Source of the DNA: Pararge aegeria
Taxonomy: Eukaryota > Arthropoda > Insecta > Lepidoptera > Nymphalidae
NCBI RefSeq assembly: GCF_905163445.1
Contig: NC_053185.1
Span: 12,728,001-12,792,000 of the forward strand
Reading direction: 5' to 3'
Length of the DNA stretch: 64,000 bases
Both the position numbers and the translations under genes were made by a program. The notes under the pieces are model-generated. The model had not been told where the DNA came from. It saw only the letters and a list, made by a program, of their open reading frames with translations, and searched no databases. Of this stretch, positions 35,234 through 46,420 are shown in pieces; the first letter of the stretch is position 1; the number at the start of each line of letters is the position of its first letter.

Positions 35234-35362
35234 CGTCAAAAACCTATTAATTCCCTAACCCTCAGGTATTTAAAAATCTAGCTTTATTACTTGTCTGCAT
35301 TACAAAAGGAACCTGTGAGAAAAGCTTTCTGGGTGAGTCGGGAATTTTTCATTTCATCCAAC

Positions 35363-35696
35363 TGCCCCAGATGAAAGTTTTAAGGTTATAGATAATAGAT
35401 GTAAATATTCACTGAAAGCCATCTAGAAAAGAGTTCAACGTTTTCGATATGTTGCCCATACCATTTGAAGGGATGACCTTGTTCAGTACGTACGTTTGAA
35501 ATATTTAATAAGTAGATATAAATCATGTTTGCCCCAGATGAAAGTTTTAAGGTTATAGATAATAGATGTAAATATTCACTGAAAGCTATCTAGAAAAGAG
35601 CTCAACGTTTTCGATATGTTGCCCATACCATTTGAAGGGATGACCTTGTTCAGTACGTACGTTTGAAATATTTAATAAGTAGATATAAATCATGTT
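35363..35696 (+). repeat. Tandem duplication, 2 x 167 bp
   Basis: Unit 1 is 35363-35529 and unit 2 is 35530-35696. Both begin TGCCCCAGATGAAAG and end AAATCATGTT. I count two differences (GCCATC/GCTATC and GAGTTC/GAGCTC), so the duplication is recent. No ORF spans it. Confidence 0.9.
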
Positions 35697-35699
35697 TGG

Positions 35700-36689
35700 T
35701 TTTTCTTCTTTATCCGCATTACCAAAATAAGATTACTTTCCCAGTTCCATGCTCACTCCGTCTTAAACGCACGCCCAATTTATGTAACAGTTAATTATTA
35801 GAATAACAAACTTGTTATATTATAATAAAGACGAATGAACTGAAAATTATATATTACTTTATCAAACGTATAATTACATCACTCTTTTAAATATAATAAC
35901 ACAGTAGTACAATGAATCACAATGGTAGTGTTCCTAGCTCTTTGTGATTGTTATTTGAGCCTACAGTCCTGACTCCTGGGCGGGACGAGGGCGGCTTCAC
36001 CAGATGCTTAAGCGCGTGCGCACTACAGCTGTAATATAATTACAATTATTACGCGCGAAAAAAGTATTGTAAACTTTTTTAAGTTTCACAGATAATATTT
36101 TTCAATAATCGCTACTAGTTTTTGTGTACACAGGATGTGTATGGACTCTAGTATTCTTTAATATACGAGTAGATACAAATTCTTTGATTAAAGAATAAGC
36201 ACAGTTACACATGTACATACATGTTCAATAAGTAGTTTGACAAAGATTAAACTTAAAATCTATAGTTTGTTTTTTTCTTTTTAGTTTTTATGTGTCATAT
36301 TTACGGTACCATCATTATTTATGTGAGTAGGTACAAAATTTGTAGTTAAACATTCTATAAATAGTTATATTTACATATTTCGTCTATTTAAATAAATTCA
36401 TCTGTTTATTTTTTTGTATGTGTTTTGTTATATTAATCTCATTCTTTTCCTTCCCAAATTCGGAGGGTACTGGAAAAATCTCGAGATAAAGTCCTTTTAT
36501 ACGATGTTGTACTAAATAGATAAATACAAAAAATAATATTAAAAAGGCTTTGAAGTCGCAACATAATTGTTCACTTTATTTTTATCGGAATCTGAAAACG
36601 TAGAATTATTGAATCGTTAGAACAACAATGGTTGATGTCGTCAGCGATAGTATTTTGTGTAGAATATAGAAACATGTGCAAATCATAGT
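35700..36689. other. Very AT-rich unique DNA, no gene seen
   Basis: Lies between the tandem duplication and the GC-rich island before promoter A. Nothing recognised except a GC-richer patch near 35975-36030. Confidence 0.5.
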
Positions 36690-36795
36690 GATTAGAGGTG
36701 GCGGGGCGGTGCGGGCGCGTGCTTACGTAATTATTGTAATCTGCGCAAGCGTCGCTCCCGCCGAGCTCCTCCGCTCTTTCTATTATTGCTACAGT
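36690..36795. promoter_or_regulatory. GC-rich island upstream of promoter A
   Basis: GTGGCGGGGCGGTGCGGGCG is GC-box-like, followed by TTACGTAATTATTGTAAT. It lies 1.6 kb before promoter A and could be an alternative start or proximal enhancer. Confidence 0.25.
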
Positions 36796-36962
36796 TCACA
36801 GACCTATGACTTTAGTTTTTGATTGCTACTAGATAAACCATGTGTACATAGTACACAGAATTATTACAGCCCGTTTTTCAATAGTTTATGAATAGAGCTT
36901 GCTTTAGAATGATGCGCTACAAACCTGCCTCTTAAATAGGCCTAACATTAAACTTTTCTGAT

Positions 36963-37205
36963 TCATCATCATCATCATCATTACTGGTCCACCATAGGGC
37001 CTCAGTCCACAACGCTGGCCAAATGCGGATTGGTAAAATTCACACTCCTTTGAGATCTTTATGGAGAACTCCCAGGCATGCGGGTTTCCTCGCGATTCTG
37101 TCCTTTATCGTTTAATCAAGTTTTATTTAAATTGCTTAAATTAAAAACGCACATAACTCTGTCTATGTTAGAGGTGCGTGAAGGGAATCAGATTCGGTCC
37201 CCACG
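36963..37205 (-). mobile_element. (ATG)n-tail SINE
   Basis: (ATC)n tail complement, an internal deletion of the AGGAGACCCGTG block, then CACAACGCTGGCCAAATGCG and the linker. It ends near AATCAGATTCGGTCC, a degraded B box. Confidence 0.65.
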
Positions 37206-37235
37206 TCTTAGTAAATATATATGATACACTATATT

Positions 37236-37362
37236 TAGTGGTGTGCACAAGGTTTTGATTTGGTTATCAAGCAGGAAAATGGCATAAAATGAAAAAATCC
37301 TTCTCCTACAATTATGTTTAGGTATGCATGGTTTTTGTGCATGAAGAGAGTGCACGCTACTG
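37236..37362. mobile_element. hAT-type MITE copy, diverged
   Basis: The termini are TAGTGGTGTGCAC and GTGCACGCTACTG, each a few changes from the family TIR. The interior (GGCATAAAATGAAAAAATCC, then GGTATGCAT) matches the other copies. No convincing 8-bp duplication survives. An open frame on the minus strand through it is incidental. Confidence 0.65.
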
Positions 37363-37369
37363 ATTTTTA

Positions 37370-38344
37370 TAGTCAAAGTAAAGTGGTTATAGTCTACAGA
37401 TGTAAATATCAGCTGTTACAATTTTAATCACAGCTTAAACGTATAAGATTTCACGAAAATCGCTCCTTTTTACACAACAAAAGTAATAAATGTTTCCGGT
37501 TTGTAATAAAGTACATTTGGATCGTTACCCCAGCGTTATTATAAAAATTGGTCCATTTTTTACGTCCCCAATCCGTGCGGGGGCGGATACGCCTCGTATG
37601 GCAGGATGCACTTTCCTTTACTGTTGATATCACGCGAAATCTAGTCACGTGATACCTGAACAGATGTTACACTTAATGTGATTTTTTTTACACTACAGTT
37701 CTATTACATTAAATGAAGTTGATGATGTGAACTACTTCACAAAATGTTAGGATATTTTATATGTGAAGATATGACCGATGCGCTCTCGAATTCAAACGAG
37801 TAAATCTTTAACGAGGGGTTGAAGTAGGTTCTAGTTATAACTCTCCGAAGTTTTGGACAAGGTTAATGCGCTAAATTATAACTGAATAAAAACTATCTCG
37901 ATCTGTGGCGTGCCGCGAGATACCTACCTACCAATTTTTCGTTCTGTTTGCATGAGATAAGACGAGAAAATGGACATAATTGCGCATATTAGCCCTAGTG
38001 GTAAGCCGAACTACGTTATCATTTGCAGCACTAAAAACAGTCATAACCATATCGGCTTTTAATAAATAAGTATATCCTTGTCTTGAGTAATCCCATATGA
38101 AATTTATAAGGAACACCGCTGAAAGTTGCTGGTCTTACAACGTGGTTCTGAAATACTCAGTTAGTAAGAGTTATAGTTTCTGCGATGCATAGTCGAATAA
38201 AATAGGTGGTTATCCTTTTTCCAAACATGTCAAACGAAATTCAGTAAATACAATAAATCAAGTAGGTGACAGAAAAAAAAGGATCCAAGTGGTATTTAAA
38301 CTTAAAACATCTTTACTTCAGAGCTTCAATAAGTAATAAGTGCG
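37370..38344. other. Upstream region of promoter A
   Basis: 37540-37640 is a GC-richer unique patch (CGTGCGGGGGCGGATACGCC). TCACGTGATACC at 37645 is a palindromic E-box (CACGTG). No exon seen. Confidence 0.4.
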
Positions 38345-38620
38345 TTATCGGTTTATATTAGTTTTGCGTGAGTTCCCGCCCTCGCCGGCCGCCCTGCGCG
38401 ATCCGCCCCGAGTAAACAAACAAACGTGCGAGAGGGACGGACGATGCGAGCGAGAGTGTAGTCGCGCTCAGTCGTCCACCGAACCCTACAATTAGTAGGC
38501 GAGATTCGTCCGCGGCATCGATTCGTTACGAGATAATCGTATCGCGGATTTTCCTTACAAACCTTCGCCGGGTGTGTTTTTGGCACGTGACATTGTACAG
38601 CTGGAAACGGATGGGCTGAC
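38345..38620 (+). promoter_or_regulatory. Candidate promoter A and 5' leader of first exon A
   Basis: This is a GC-rich island in AT-rich surroundings, directly upstream of exon A. A TCAGTC motif, a match to the arthropod initiator, places a possible transcription start at the A of base 38470. I see no TATA box about 30 bases upstream, so it would be a TATA-less initiator promoter. From 38470 to the main ATG there is only one upstream ATG, at 38611, which opens a minimal uORF (ATG GGC TGA) ending one base before the main start. The composition change and the initiator are seen directly. The promoter role is inferred from position. Confidence 0.5.
38611..38619 (+). promoter_or_regulatory. Minimal uORF (ATG GGC TGA) before exon A start
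   Basis: This is the only ATG between the proposed initiator and the main start. It encodes two residues and a stop, and ends one base before the main ATG. It has C at -3 and G at +4, a middling context, so some ribosomes would translate it. Such start-next-stop uORFs usually lower or condition main-frame translation. That role is inferred. Confidence 0.4.
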
Positions 38621-38698
38621 ATGAACTGTGCGTACTACCAGCAGCACGGGGGTTCACACCCCGTGCCTCATAATGTCAACAATAACTATTTCAATGAG
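38621..38698 (+). CDS. First coding exon A (partial gene, alternative N-terminus)
   Basis: This is a 26-codon open frame starting MNCAYYQQHG and ending NNNYFNE, followed directly by the splice donor GAG|GTAATT in phase 0. The base before the donor completes a codon, so it would join any phase-0 acceptor. The frame reaches a stop soon after the donor, as expected of an intron. The start has G at -3 (CTGACATG). Third positions are mostly C or G, unlike the flanking AT-rich DNA. I do not recognise the peptide. It has no signal peptide or domain, and is rich in Asn, His, Tyr and Gln, as the disordered N-termini of transcription factors often are. It is probably an alternative first exon of the same gene as exon B at 56786. 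A chance ORF cannot be excluded without transcript data. Confidence 0.5.
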
Positions 38699-38979
38699 GT
38701 AATTTTGATTTAAAAAAAAAGATAGAAATGAATTGTTTTCTGATGGATATAAATTTTTGAAAGGATCTTTTACCGTTTGCCGTAAAAACATTAACAGTTA
38801 TTTTTTTTTTAAATTTATATTTATAAAAAAACAGACTCTTTGTATGTGCGTAAGTGCAACGATGAAATAATTTGAATGCGTTTATTAGTGATATATTTAA
38901 AGTAAGCTTGTGCTAATTAAATCTTACATGTGTCATTTGAATGTGTGGTCAAATCAAAAATAATGGTTGATTTGAAATG

Positions 38980-39068
38980 AGTGGTAGAGTCACACAAACA
39001 TGCATACTTGACGTTTCAAAAGTGCTTATATTAGGCCTACTTGAAATAAATGAATTTTGAATTTGAAT
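38980..39068 (+). mobile_element. CR1/Jockey-like LINE 3' UTR, terminal 90 bp
   Basis: It lies in the proposed intron after exon A. It reads GTGGTAGAGTCACAC, GACGTTTCAAAAGTGC, then AATAAATGAATTTTGAATTT, a typical LINE tail. Same family as 48208. Confidence 0.6.
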
Positions 39069-39231
39069 GATACGGGTTTTACAGTGTTAAATAACGGACA
39101 TATAGGTTTATTACGAGCATTATCTATCCACAACAACTATTGCCGATACCTACAAACAATTTAAAAAAAAACACATAGCACATATTAACAGTTAAATGTG
39201 CATTGCGTCGGGGCAATGGTTCAACTCCTCA

Positions 39232-39279
39232 GAACCATTAAGTATTTCAGGAACATATTCCTGAAATATTGAATGGTTC
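39232..39279. repeat. Imperfect 21-bp inverted repeat, 6-bp loop
   Basis: Arms 39232-39252 and 39259-39279 match at 19 of 21 positions. It lies in the proposed intron after exon A. Confidence 0.8.
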
Positions 39280-39632
39280 CGATTAAACTTTAAAAGATAA
39301 ATAATAACTTAAATAACAAGATAAATAATAATTTTAAGCAATCACTCGGCAATTCATTTCTCAACCTATACCTAGTTAAAGGTAAGTACAGTCTGAACCT
39401 GTATGACTCCTCCTAATTAGTTTGTACGCAAGATTATTTAGATACGCTAACGCCGGTCTTCACTAATTCTAGGAAACGCTTAAATCGGATCCTAATGATT
39501 TGGCAGGGAATAAAAACGTTTCACCAACTCTTAGATGATGACTAACAACGTTAGGCGCCATCAAAAGTTAGTTGCATAATATTTAGGAAACTCGTAAACT
39601 GACTTTTCTTACCTGATGAAAAAAATATAAAT

Positions 39633-39925
39633 AACTAGCTGTGGCCCGCGACTTCGTCTGCGTTTGATTTTGTTTTTAAAGTATTCAGTATCGCTAAGCC
39701 TTAAATGAGTATAGTAGTATGACTGTCATGTGACTGTCAATTAATTATAGACAAATAATTTGCAATAGAATAAAATTGCAACTATAATGAAAGATCTTAG
39801 CTATCCTATCTCTTAAGTTGGACCAGACTGCTCACGGTGTGCCAATTTAATTTAAAATCGGTTAAGTAGTTTAGGAGTCCATCGCGGACAAACATCGTGA
39901 CAGGAGATTTATATATATTAAGATT
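39633..39925 (+). mobile_element. RTE-like non-coding LINE tail, internally deleted
   Basis: ATAACTAGCTGTGGCCCGCG, ACTTCGTCTGCGTTTGATTT, TATCGCTAAGCCTTAAATGA, then AATCGGTTAAGTAGTTTAGG and GGACAAACATCGTGACAGG. Same family as 57655, with the middle replaced or diverged. Confidence 0.6.
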
Positions 39926-40713
39926 TAATATTGTATAATTTTAATAACCTTAAATCCATATCCGAAAAGTGAAAATACGATAAATAAATGACACACCTCG
40001 TGGCAAGAACGATAGACAAGTTAGGTTATGTAGTGAAAATCGATTGGTGAAAGGTAAATGTTTGCCTAGGAATATTCTTTGATTATGCGTTACATAGCCA
40101 TTCCCTTGTTCGCAGTTAGTGAGAACGGGAATAAGTCGCTCACAGTAGGTACTCGTACTCGACTATATGCGTTCAATATTCTTTTAATATGTTCCTTTAG
40201 AATAGACCTCTAAGTAGAGATAGCACTTTAATAAATTAGCAAAATATTTCTTGTCAACTTCAAGAATCGATCCTTAATCGATAAATATCAGGATGACTAA
40301 TGACTACTGTAATCATCGGTCTTTATAAAACTAGTTTCATCGAATTTTCTTGCATACGTATACAACTGAATTTATCAGTTTTATTTGCTAACCACATTAT
40401 GATTATATTCAGTATAATATTCATCTATACGTACAGGCATGATTCCGATGGCGTTATATTATAGAAGTGCCTACTTTTTGGTTATGTGATGATTTTAAAA
40501 CAACTGTAAGGAAAATAATTCTGAAAAAAAGTGTGTTAAGCCTTAAAAATACTTAAAAGCATATAAGTATTATAAATTATAATCTCTTAAAAAATTACTT
40601 ACAAAATAATGAAAAAAAGTTAAAGGATTATTTATTTAATAACCTTTCATACTCTTAAATTTAATTAAATCAACTTTAAAATTAAATAATGAGCTTATAC
40701 TTATCACCTTAAA

Positions 40714-40977
40714 GAACCGAATGTCGTCAAAACTATCAAACTGTTAAGAATGCAATGGGCAGGGCATGTGCAACGCATGGAAGGCACGAGAGCGCCAAAG
40801 AGGTTGATGGAGGGCACTTTGGAGGGGCGTAGAAGCCGAGGACGACCTAGGGGTCGGTGGAGTGATGGAGTTGAGAGGGATATGAGGGTTCTGGGAGTTC
40901 GGAGCTGGAAAGAAGCAGCTTCTGACCGCCTCAAATGGAGAAATATGCTTCAAGCCAAGGCCCACCCAGGGCTGTAG
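40714..40977 (+). pseudogene. LINE pol C-terminus (fragment, open)
   Basis: The frame reads EPNVVKTIKLLRMQWAGHVQ, then further on GRRSRGRPRGRW and SDGVERDMRVLG, to a stop at 40975. The RxxWAGHVxRM and GRRxRGRPxxRW blocks are the hallmark C-terminal tail of endonuclease/reverse-transcriptase LINEs in arthropods. The endonuclease and RT domains are absent, so it has no function of its own. The shorter ORF starting at 40750 is internal to this fragment. Confidence 0.8.
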
Positions 40978-40991
40978 AGCTTTGATGATGA
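40714..40991 (+). mobile_element. 5'-truncated LINE insertion with perfect 12-bp TSD
   Basis: TATCACCTTAAA occurs at 40702-40713 and 40992-41003 and brackets a 278-bp insert ending in a GATGATGAT tail. The insert is the 3' end of a non-LTR retrotransposon of the endonuclease/reverse-transcriptase kind. Its reading frame is still open to the stop, so insertion is fairly recent. Severe 5' truncation is usual for target-primed reverse transcription. Confidence 0.8.
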
Positions 40992-41555
40992 TATCACCTT
41001 AAACTAATATTTGGTTAAAATGTTTTTTGTAAAAGAAATCCAATATTAAAGCAATATATCTCTCTCATTGCATACCTGTTGTTTACCTATTTAGTTTTTT
41101 TTTTAAGGAAAAACTCGCAACCGCGTGGTAAACAAAAGGGGCCTCAAATGGTATTAATGCGTCTAATAAAATAATTGTGAGTCCATTTGTGTGCAGTATA
41201 TCGAATAAAAAGCTATTAATTAGGTAGTTCACGCGAAACCAAACACGTAGCGAAGGTATAAAAGTATAGCGAACAAAAGACGTTCTCAAGAGCAAGTCAA
41301 CAAAGCTAGTTCGCTAACAAAGGGGAGAATGGGAACAAAAATATTTAATTGGTATGATTATAAGTGATTATGGCGCACAAACACCTCCTGCCGACTCGTC
41401 ACACTATAGACGCTTTAAAAGAGCTTCGTGTTTATGTAGCTGCAAATGTAGAGTTCCACGCATGTAAAGGTCGCTTTAATAGCCTTCTTGGGTTTTTTAG
41501 TCTAGCCTTCTTCTTTATGTTAACCAGGTTGCTTCTTTATTAGTTTTAAATGACA

Positions 41556-41758
41556 ATGTGAGATGATGATAACAAAAAAAAAACCAACCGGCTAAGTTTG
41601 TTGTGGACTATTTTTTAGATCAGGGCGCGTTTGGAACCCTCATAGCTTTAGTTTTAAGTTGACGAATTATCGCCATCAACTCACTTCATGTCATATTTTA
41701 CATGTAATGTACGCATTAAATGTGCAATCTAAAGAAATATTTGACTTTGACTTTGACT
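41556..41758 (+). mobile_element. CR1/Jockey-like LINE 3' UTR, GACTTT tail
   Basis: It runs from TGAGATGATGATAACAAAAA through GGCTAAGTTTGTTGTGGAC to the (TTTGAC)n end. Same UTR as 52687, 44607 and 62204. The ORF seen from 41720 is incidental. Confidence 0.65.
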
Positions 41759-41950
41759 AACTACAGATTACGAGGTTCGAATTCCGGGTATGGCGAAAAT
41801 TTTTTAGATATTCAGTATTTACTGTTAAAGAATTGTCTGTACCAGTTACTATCACTTGTGGTTATAGCCCACCAACTCGCATTGGAGCGGCGTGCACCAT
41901 GAGCACGATATCCTAAAATTGTTACTTCTATAAACACTTATTTTTATTAT

Positions 41951-42215
41951 AAATTGACGGACCAAATAGCCGATGCAACTGATTGCGACTTGAAAACATG
42001 GCCTATAAACAGAGCAACTGTGTCCATTAACCTGAGCAAGTAGATGTTAAGCCCAACATGGCTGTAATTCCACCAGTAACCACGCCCATCAGAATAGAAC
42101 ACAGCATTGCAAAGATGCTGATTCGCGGCAGAAATAAGCATGACGGTAGTGGGACCTTCCCCGGACGAGCTCTGTCACACAAATTTCTACAACTAATATT
42201 AGGACTACAGTATCG
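41951..42215 (+). repeat. Family-B interspersed repeat
   Basis: TTGACGGACCAAATAGCCGA, CCAGTAACCACGCCCATC, ATTGCAAAGATGCTGATTCG, then CCGGACGAGCTCTGTCACAC. Short ORFs on both strands are shadows. Confidence 0.5.
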
Positions 42216-42282
42216 GGCTGTTAGGAGATTGACTTTGCCTTACCTCCTGTCTCTGGGTGAATATTAAAAAGAAGAAGAAGAA

Positions 42283-42425
42283 ACACTTTATTGCACTTAT
42301 ACAGGAAAAGAAACAGTAAGGAGTATACAGTACACGATTTAGACATGCAAAGGCGGCCTTATTGCTGCAAGCAATCTCTTACAGCCTTACAGGCAACCTA
42401 ATTAGTGCCACGACTGTTGATACAT
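42283..42425 (-). repeat. Family-C repeat
   Basis: AAACACTTTATTGCACTTAT, AAAGGCGGCCTTATTGCTGC and CTTACAGGCAACC, with an AGAAGAAGAAG start. Confidence 0.55.
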
Positions 42426-42439
42426 AAATACCAAAATGC

Positions 42440-42545
42440 AAAGATACAAATATAATTTAGATAAATATACGTAATATATAAATTTAAAATATACATAATA
42501 TATAAATATAAAATATACATAATATATATAAATATATAACAAATA
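42440..42545. repeat. Degenerate AT-rich tandem repeat, about 24 bp unit
   Basis: AAAATATACATAATATATAA recurs about four times with small changes. It produces a YIYYVYFIF-like false peptide on the minus strand. Confidence 0.8.
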
Positions 42546-42668
42546 AATGAATATTATTAAGCCGTTGGCCCCGGTTGTAATCACCAATGTGTTGTAATAA
42601 ACGTAGAAGCCAACCAATCCGGATTGGAGCTGGGTGGTGGTTATATGCTCCAAAAACCCGTTAATGGA

Positions 42669-42989
42669 CGACCTCCCTGGCGCCACGAAAAGCGCTGTGA
42701 ATTTAAGTCGGAGTTCTCGAGTTCGATTCCCGGCAGGGGAATTCGGGAATTCATAATTTTTGAACTTCCCCTGGTTTGGCTAGTTACCACCCTACCGACA
42801 TAGACGTGCCGCTAAGACATTTAGTGTTCCGGTGCGATGTCGCGTAGAAATTGATTAGGTAAGTCATGTAGTAGTACCATACTGCCTAGCTAACCTGCTA
42901 CCATCTTATCATCATGTCATTACTGCATCATCACTTACCACCAGGTGAGATTGCAGTCAAGGACTGGCTTGTAGTGGAATTAAAAAAAG
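42669..42989 (+). mobile_element. Third tRNA-derived SINE family (complete copy)
   Basis: The head GACGACCTCCCTGGCGCC and B box GAGTTCGATTCCCGG are followed by GGCAGGGGAATTCGGGAATT and CTAGTTACCACCCTACCGAC. It ends ACCACCAGGTGAGATTGCAG and a short A-rich tail (TTAAAAAAA). The apparent minus-strand ORF upstream is unrelated. Confidence 0.7.
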
Positions 42990-43954
42990 GAGATCTGCGC
43001 CTAATAGTTACGGGAATATACCTCTGACTTCCATGGTGTTTTTGATGCACGAAGCGATGTGTAAAATTTATACAAGGATTTTAGTGTTTATTAAGCCCAT
43101 TAGTTTTTTTAAAATACTTAAGTTCAATCTTTATTAAATTGAATTAACATTCATTTCCTCATTTAACCGCACTAATTTGCATTCTGTTTCCTTAAAAAGG
43201 TGTTTGTGTTTAAAAAATGATTTGAGTTGAAGAACTTCCCATCATATTACAACATAATTAGATTTTAACTAAAAAAAAACACTTATCTCTTAACAGTTTT
43301 TTACTTGTTCATATGCATACATAATAACAGCTATAATAAACTTTTAAACACTATTTTATGGTCGCAATTATTCGTTTCGCGCAATCTTTACTGTCATCTC
43401 CCATGTAATGTGCTCTGTTATTTCCAGTAACAATAAAGTATTTTGCGATTCAAAAAAATCACGGGAGATTTTCAAGTAGTAAGATCAAGTATGGAATTTA
43501 ATTAATTTAATTTAAATAATTATTCTTGTATGCACCTATATAACATTATCAGTGGAAAAGTTGTAATCATAAACTTGCCATGTTGTGTACGACTACGTAG
43601 GTTTGTGACTACAACTTAAATGTTAATAAAAAATATATGTATAAAAAATATAATAACATTGCCTTGTCAAATAAAACCTGTGTAGATTGTGAAGAGCTGA
43701 GTAGTTGCCGTTAATTGTTTTTCCTCTAAGTTGATCAATAAAGAAAACCTTTAACAGGTAAAAAATGGCTTGTCTGTAAAGTCGGCTTACTAACGATACT
43801 TGAACTTGACAACGTCGTAAGAAAATACTGATGCAATGGTTGCATTTTTCAAAAGAAAATTTTAATTTTATTTGTTTGATAGATATTATCATTGCTATAA
43901 ACAATTGACACTACATTCACTTTTTACTGCACTTCATCCTTGCCGAAAACATGT
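42990..43954. other. Intron-like AT-rich DNA, no gene seen
   Basis: The minus-strand 93-residue frame (43623-43904) has no domain and AT-driven composition. Confidence 0.5.
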
Positions 43955-44150
43955 AAATGTATTATTGTATAGAAGCTGAAGCAAGTAGGAGAGAGACAGA
44001 TGTCGAACGCGGAGGCCGACTGTGCCTCTTTGTCGCTCGTTCCGCGCTCTCGCTTGCACTTCATGCCTTGAATGGAACGCCTCAGAGCGAGGTAACGCCG
44101 CATACGTCATGTTTTTTCGTGCGTGCAGCCGGCTCCATCGAATTATAAGA
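43955..44150. promoter_or_regulatory. GC-rich unique island in the proposed intron
   Basis: GAGAGAGACAG, CGCTCGTTCCGCGCTCTCGC and GAGGTAACG. Unspliced open frame 43957-44148 has no recognisable domain. Possible untranslated first exon or enhancer. Confidence 0.25.
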
Positions 44151-44606
44151 CGTTGTTACGTCAAAAGATTATCTCGATAGTATATCACTGTATATATTTG
44201 TCGTTATTACTGAAAAACATATCATCATTATAAAGTAATCCTAAGAATAATTAATATGAATTGCACTTACAATATGCTACGAAGAAAAGATCAAAAACAG
44301 TAGGCTTGTTTTTTCTGACGTGGTTACCGACTGAGAGTATAATTATTATAATGTAGACTTAAAAACATTTTTTAGGGTTCACGATGAGCGAGTCATCATA
44401 ATTAAATGCAATCCTTTTAGCCTATCTTTGACTAGTGGCCGCTTGGAACTCCACCTGCGAAGCTTTCTAAGTTTTTTCAATCGATTTTTGATATGGTATA
44501 GGAGGTACCTATTGAGTAATTGTGAATCGGAAGTGATACGAAAGATTTAAAATTAGTATTCCACATTCATAAACATTGTATAAACTAACTTAATTCCTAT
44601 TATATC

Positions 44607-44808
44607 CAAAAAATCTTTATTCATTTAGGCCTATCACAGGCACTTATGAAACGGTCATACATATATGTTTACAAAATTGTGTGGTAATGGTGATAACTAC
44701 GTTCGTCAACTTAAACCTAAAGCTGTACGAGGGTTCAAAACCCGTCCTGGTGTAAGAAAAGCTCATGACGTACTCAGCAAAGTATTTTTTTTGTTATAAC
44801 CATCTCAC
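44607..44808 (-). mobile_element. CR1/Jockey-like LINE 3' UTR
   Basis: Reverse copy: ATCTTTATTCATTTAGGCCT, then ACTACGTTCGTCAACTTAAA and a GTTATAACCATCTCAC end. Closest to the 62204 copy. Confidence 0.6.
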
Positions 44809-44809
44809 A

Positions 44810-45879
44810 CTTTGTTAATATTCAGCTATGAAATGTTGAGCATTACATACCCAAGTTTTGTTATCGTAATCCTTAATATCTCTTAATAATCCGACATATC
44901 TTTCAGCACATCAGAATTAATTTTTTTCGCACATGCCAGCAACAACTGTGTTTATCGTCGACTTCTTTACAGTAGAATCTGCTTTCTAAATCGGTGATAA
45001 AGTTATATAGGTAGACTTTGCTTGCTTTTGAGCTCTTGCATTTAAAAATGAGTATTTTTTAGTGAAGTGTTTGTAAAAGTACTTCATATACCGAAACTTT
45101 TAAATAAATGCCTATTTCCGATCAATCAAAAAATAAACCCCTGTCACAACGTTATTCTGTTGCTATGTTATATCTAGTAGTAATACAAAAAGATGGCCGG
45201 ACGAATGCATTAAGCAGTCCATGCTATAATTACAATTTTCTATTCCCCTATGAAAATTACTCACATAGCCTTTTTTTATTTAATGTGTTACACATTATCA
45301 CTTTACAAGTTGCGTAGGTAATTATTCAACGTCTTTTTTTAAATTACTCAGATGGATGTTTTTACTGGAAAAGTGTAAATACGTAGATAATTTCTCATTC
45401 GCGTTTGTACAAAGTTAAAATTCAATATAAGTAATAAGTGGCTAGAAATTTATCATATTTAATGACAGGTATACAATAAAATTCAGTTCAAATTAGATAC
45501 TTTACAAACATTTTCGAAATTTTCAAAATTGCCATTTAACAATTCATCAATGTATAGCAAACTCGAAGAAATATATATGGTCTTCAAATTTTTCTATGCA
45601 ATTGTTAGAAGTATTTCCTTAAAATCCCATGAACATGGCCGCTAATTATCAGTCTTAATAGACTGCAGAAGCCAAGAAGCTATATAAATGAAAAGTTGCA
45701 TCTAGATACAGTAACTAAATGGCGAAACCGCATTGAAAGATGAAGCAGTTAGACCCCTCACGAGGAGATGTCGTAGGGAGCTAGGGTTCACGCGGTACAC
45801 AATTGCGAGTATCGAAATAAAACATCAAAGTGTCAAAGGTGCGGTCGTTAAGTTAAGCCTTAAATGAGGGGGTTAAATA
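44810..45879. other. Intron-like DNA, possible worn LINE trace
   Basis: 45660-45800 could encode a LINE-like fragment (KWRNRIER-like), too worn to assign. Confidence 0.35.
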
Positions 45880-45990
45880 AAACTGCCATACCTGTAACAC
45901 GTTAGCCATCTCAGATTGTATCATCAGTTACCACTAGTTAAGATTGCAGGCAAGGACTACCTTGTAGTTGAACCAAAAAAAAATATTTAA
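45880..45990 (+). mobile_element. Third-family SINE, 3' fragment
   Basis: AACTGCCATACCTGTAACAC, AGATTGCAGGCAAGGACTAC and a CAAAAAAAAAT tail. Confidence 0.5.
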
Positions 45991-46264
45991 GTTTCTATTA
46001 CATTCTAATCGTAACGTGACAATGTTTGACGTAAATGCCGACATTACTCAAAATTCAATCCATAGGCAGTTAGGATTACAATGCCATAGAGAATATGGAC
46101 CCAAGGTGTGTGCAATACCTAGGCGATAATCTCGAGTTCTATACCTACTAAAATAAAAGCCCATACGATTTTTAAAAAATCAGATACGTATATTACACTA
46201 CCATAATCAAAAGCTCCAAAGATGAGTAGAGCGTAGCTCAATAAAGGGTACCTAATTTCAGTGG

Positions 46265-46420
46265 CATCGTTACACAGCTAGACGGCCGGGGCACAGGGTC
46301 CATTCGGGCTGGGTCCGGCTTCGCAATTACTGCCCCATAATTACAGGGCCGCCGCCGCTCGGCGCCGAAACCGGCCGACTCTGCTGCCATAATTAAAAAC
46401 GTTCTAAATTAAATTCGCTC
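46265..46420. promoter_or_regulatory. GC-rich island with homeodomain sites (intronic)
   Basis: GCAATTACTGCC, CCATAATTACAGGG (46335-46348) and CCATAATTAAAAA lie within 70 bp amid GCCGCCGCCG-type sequence. Shares a 14-mer with 23980. Candidate enhancer. Confidence 0.3.
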
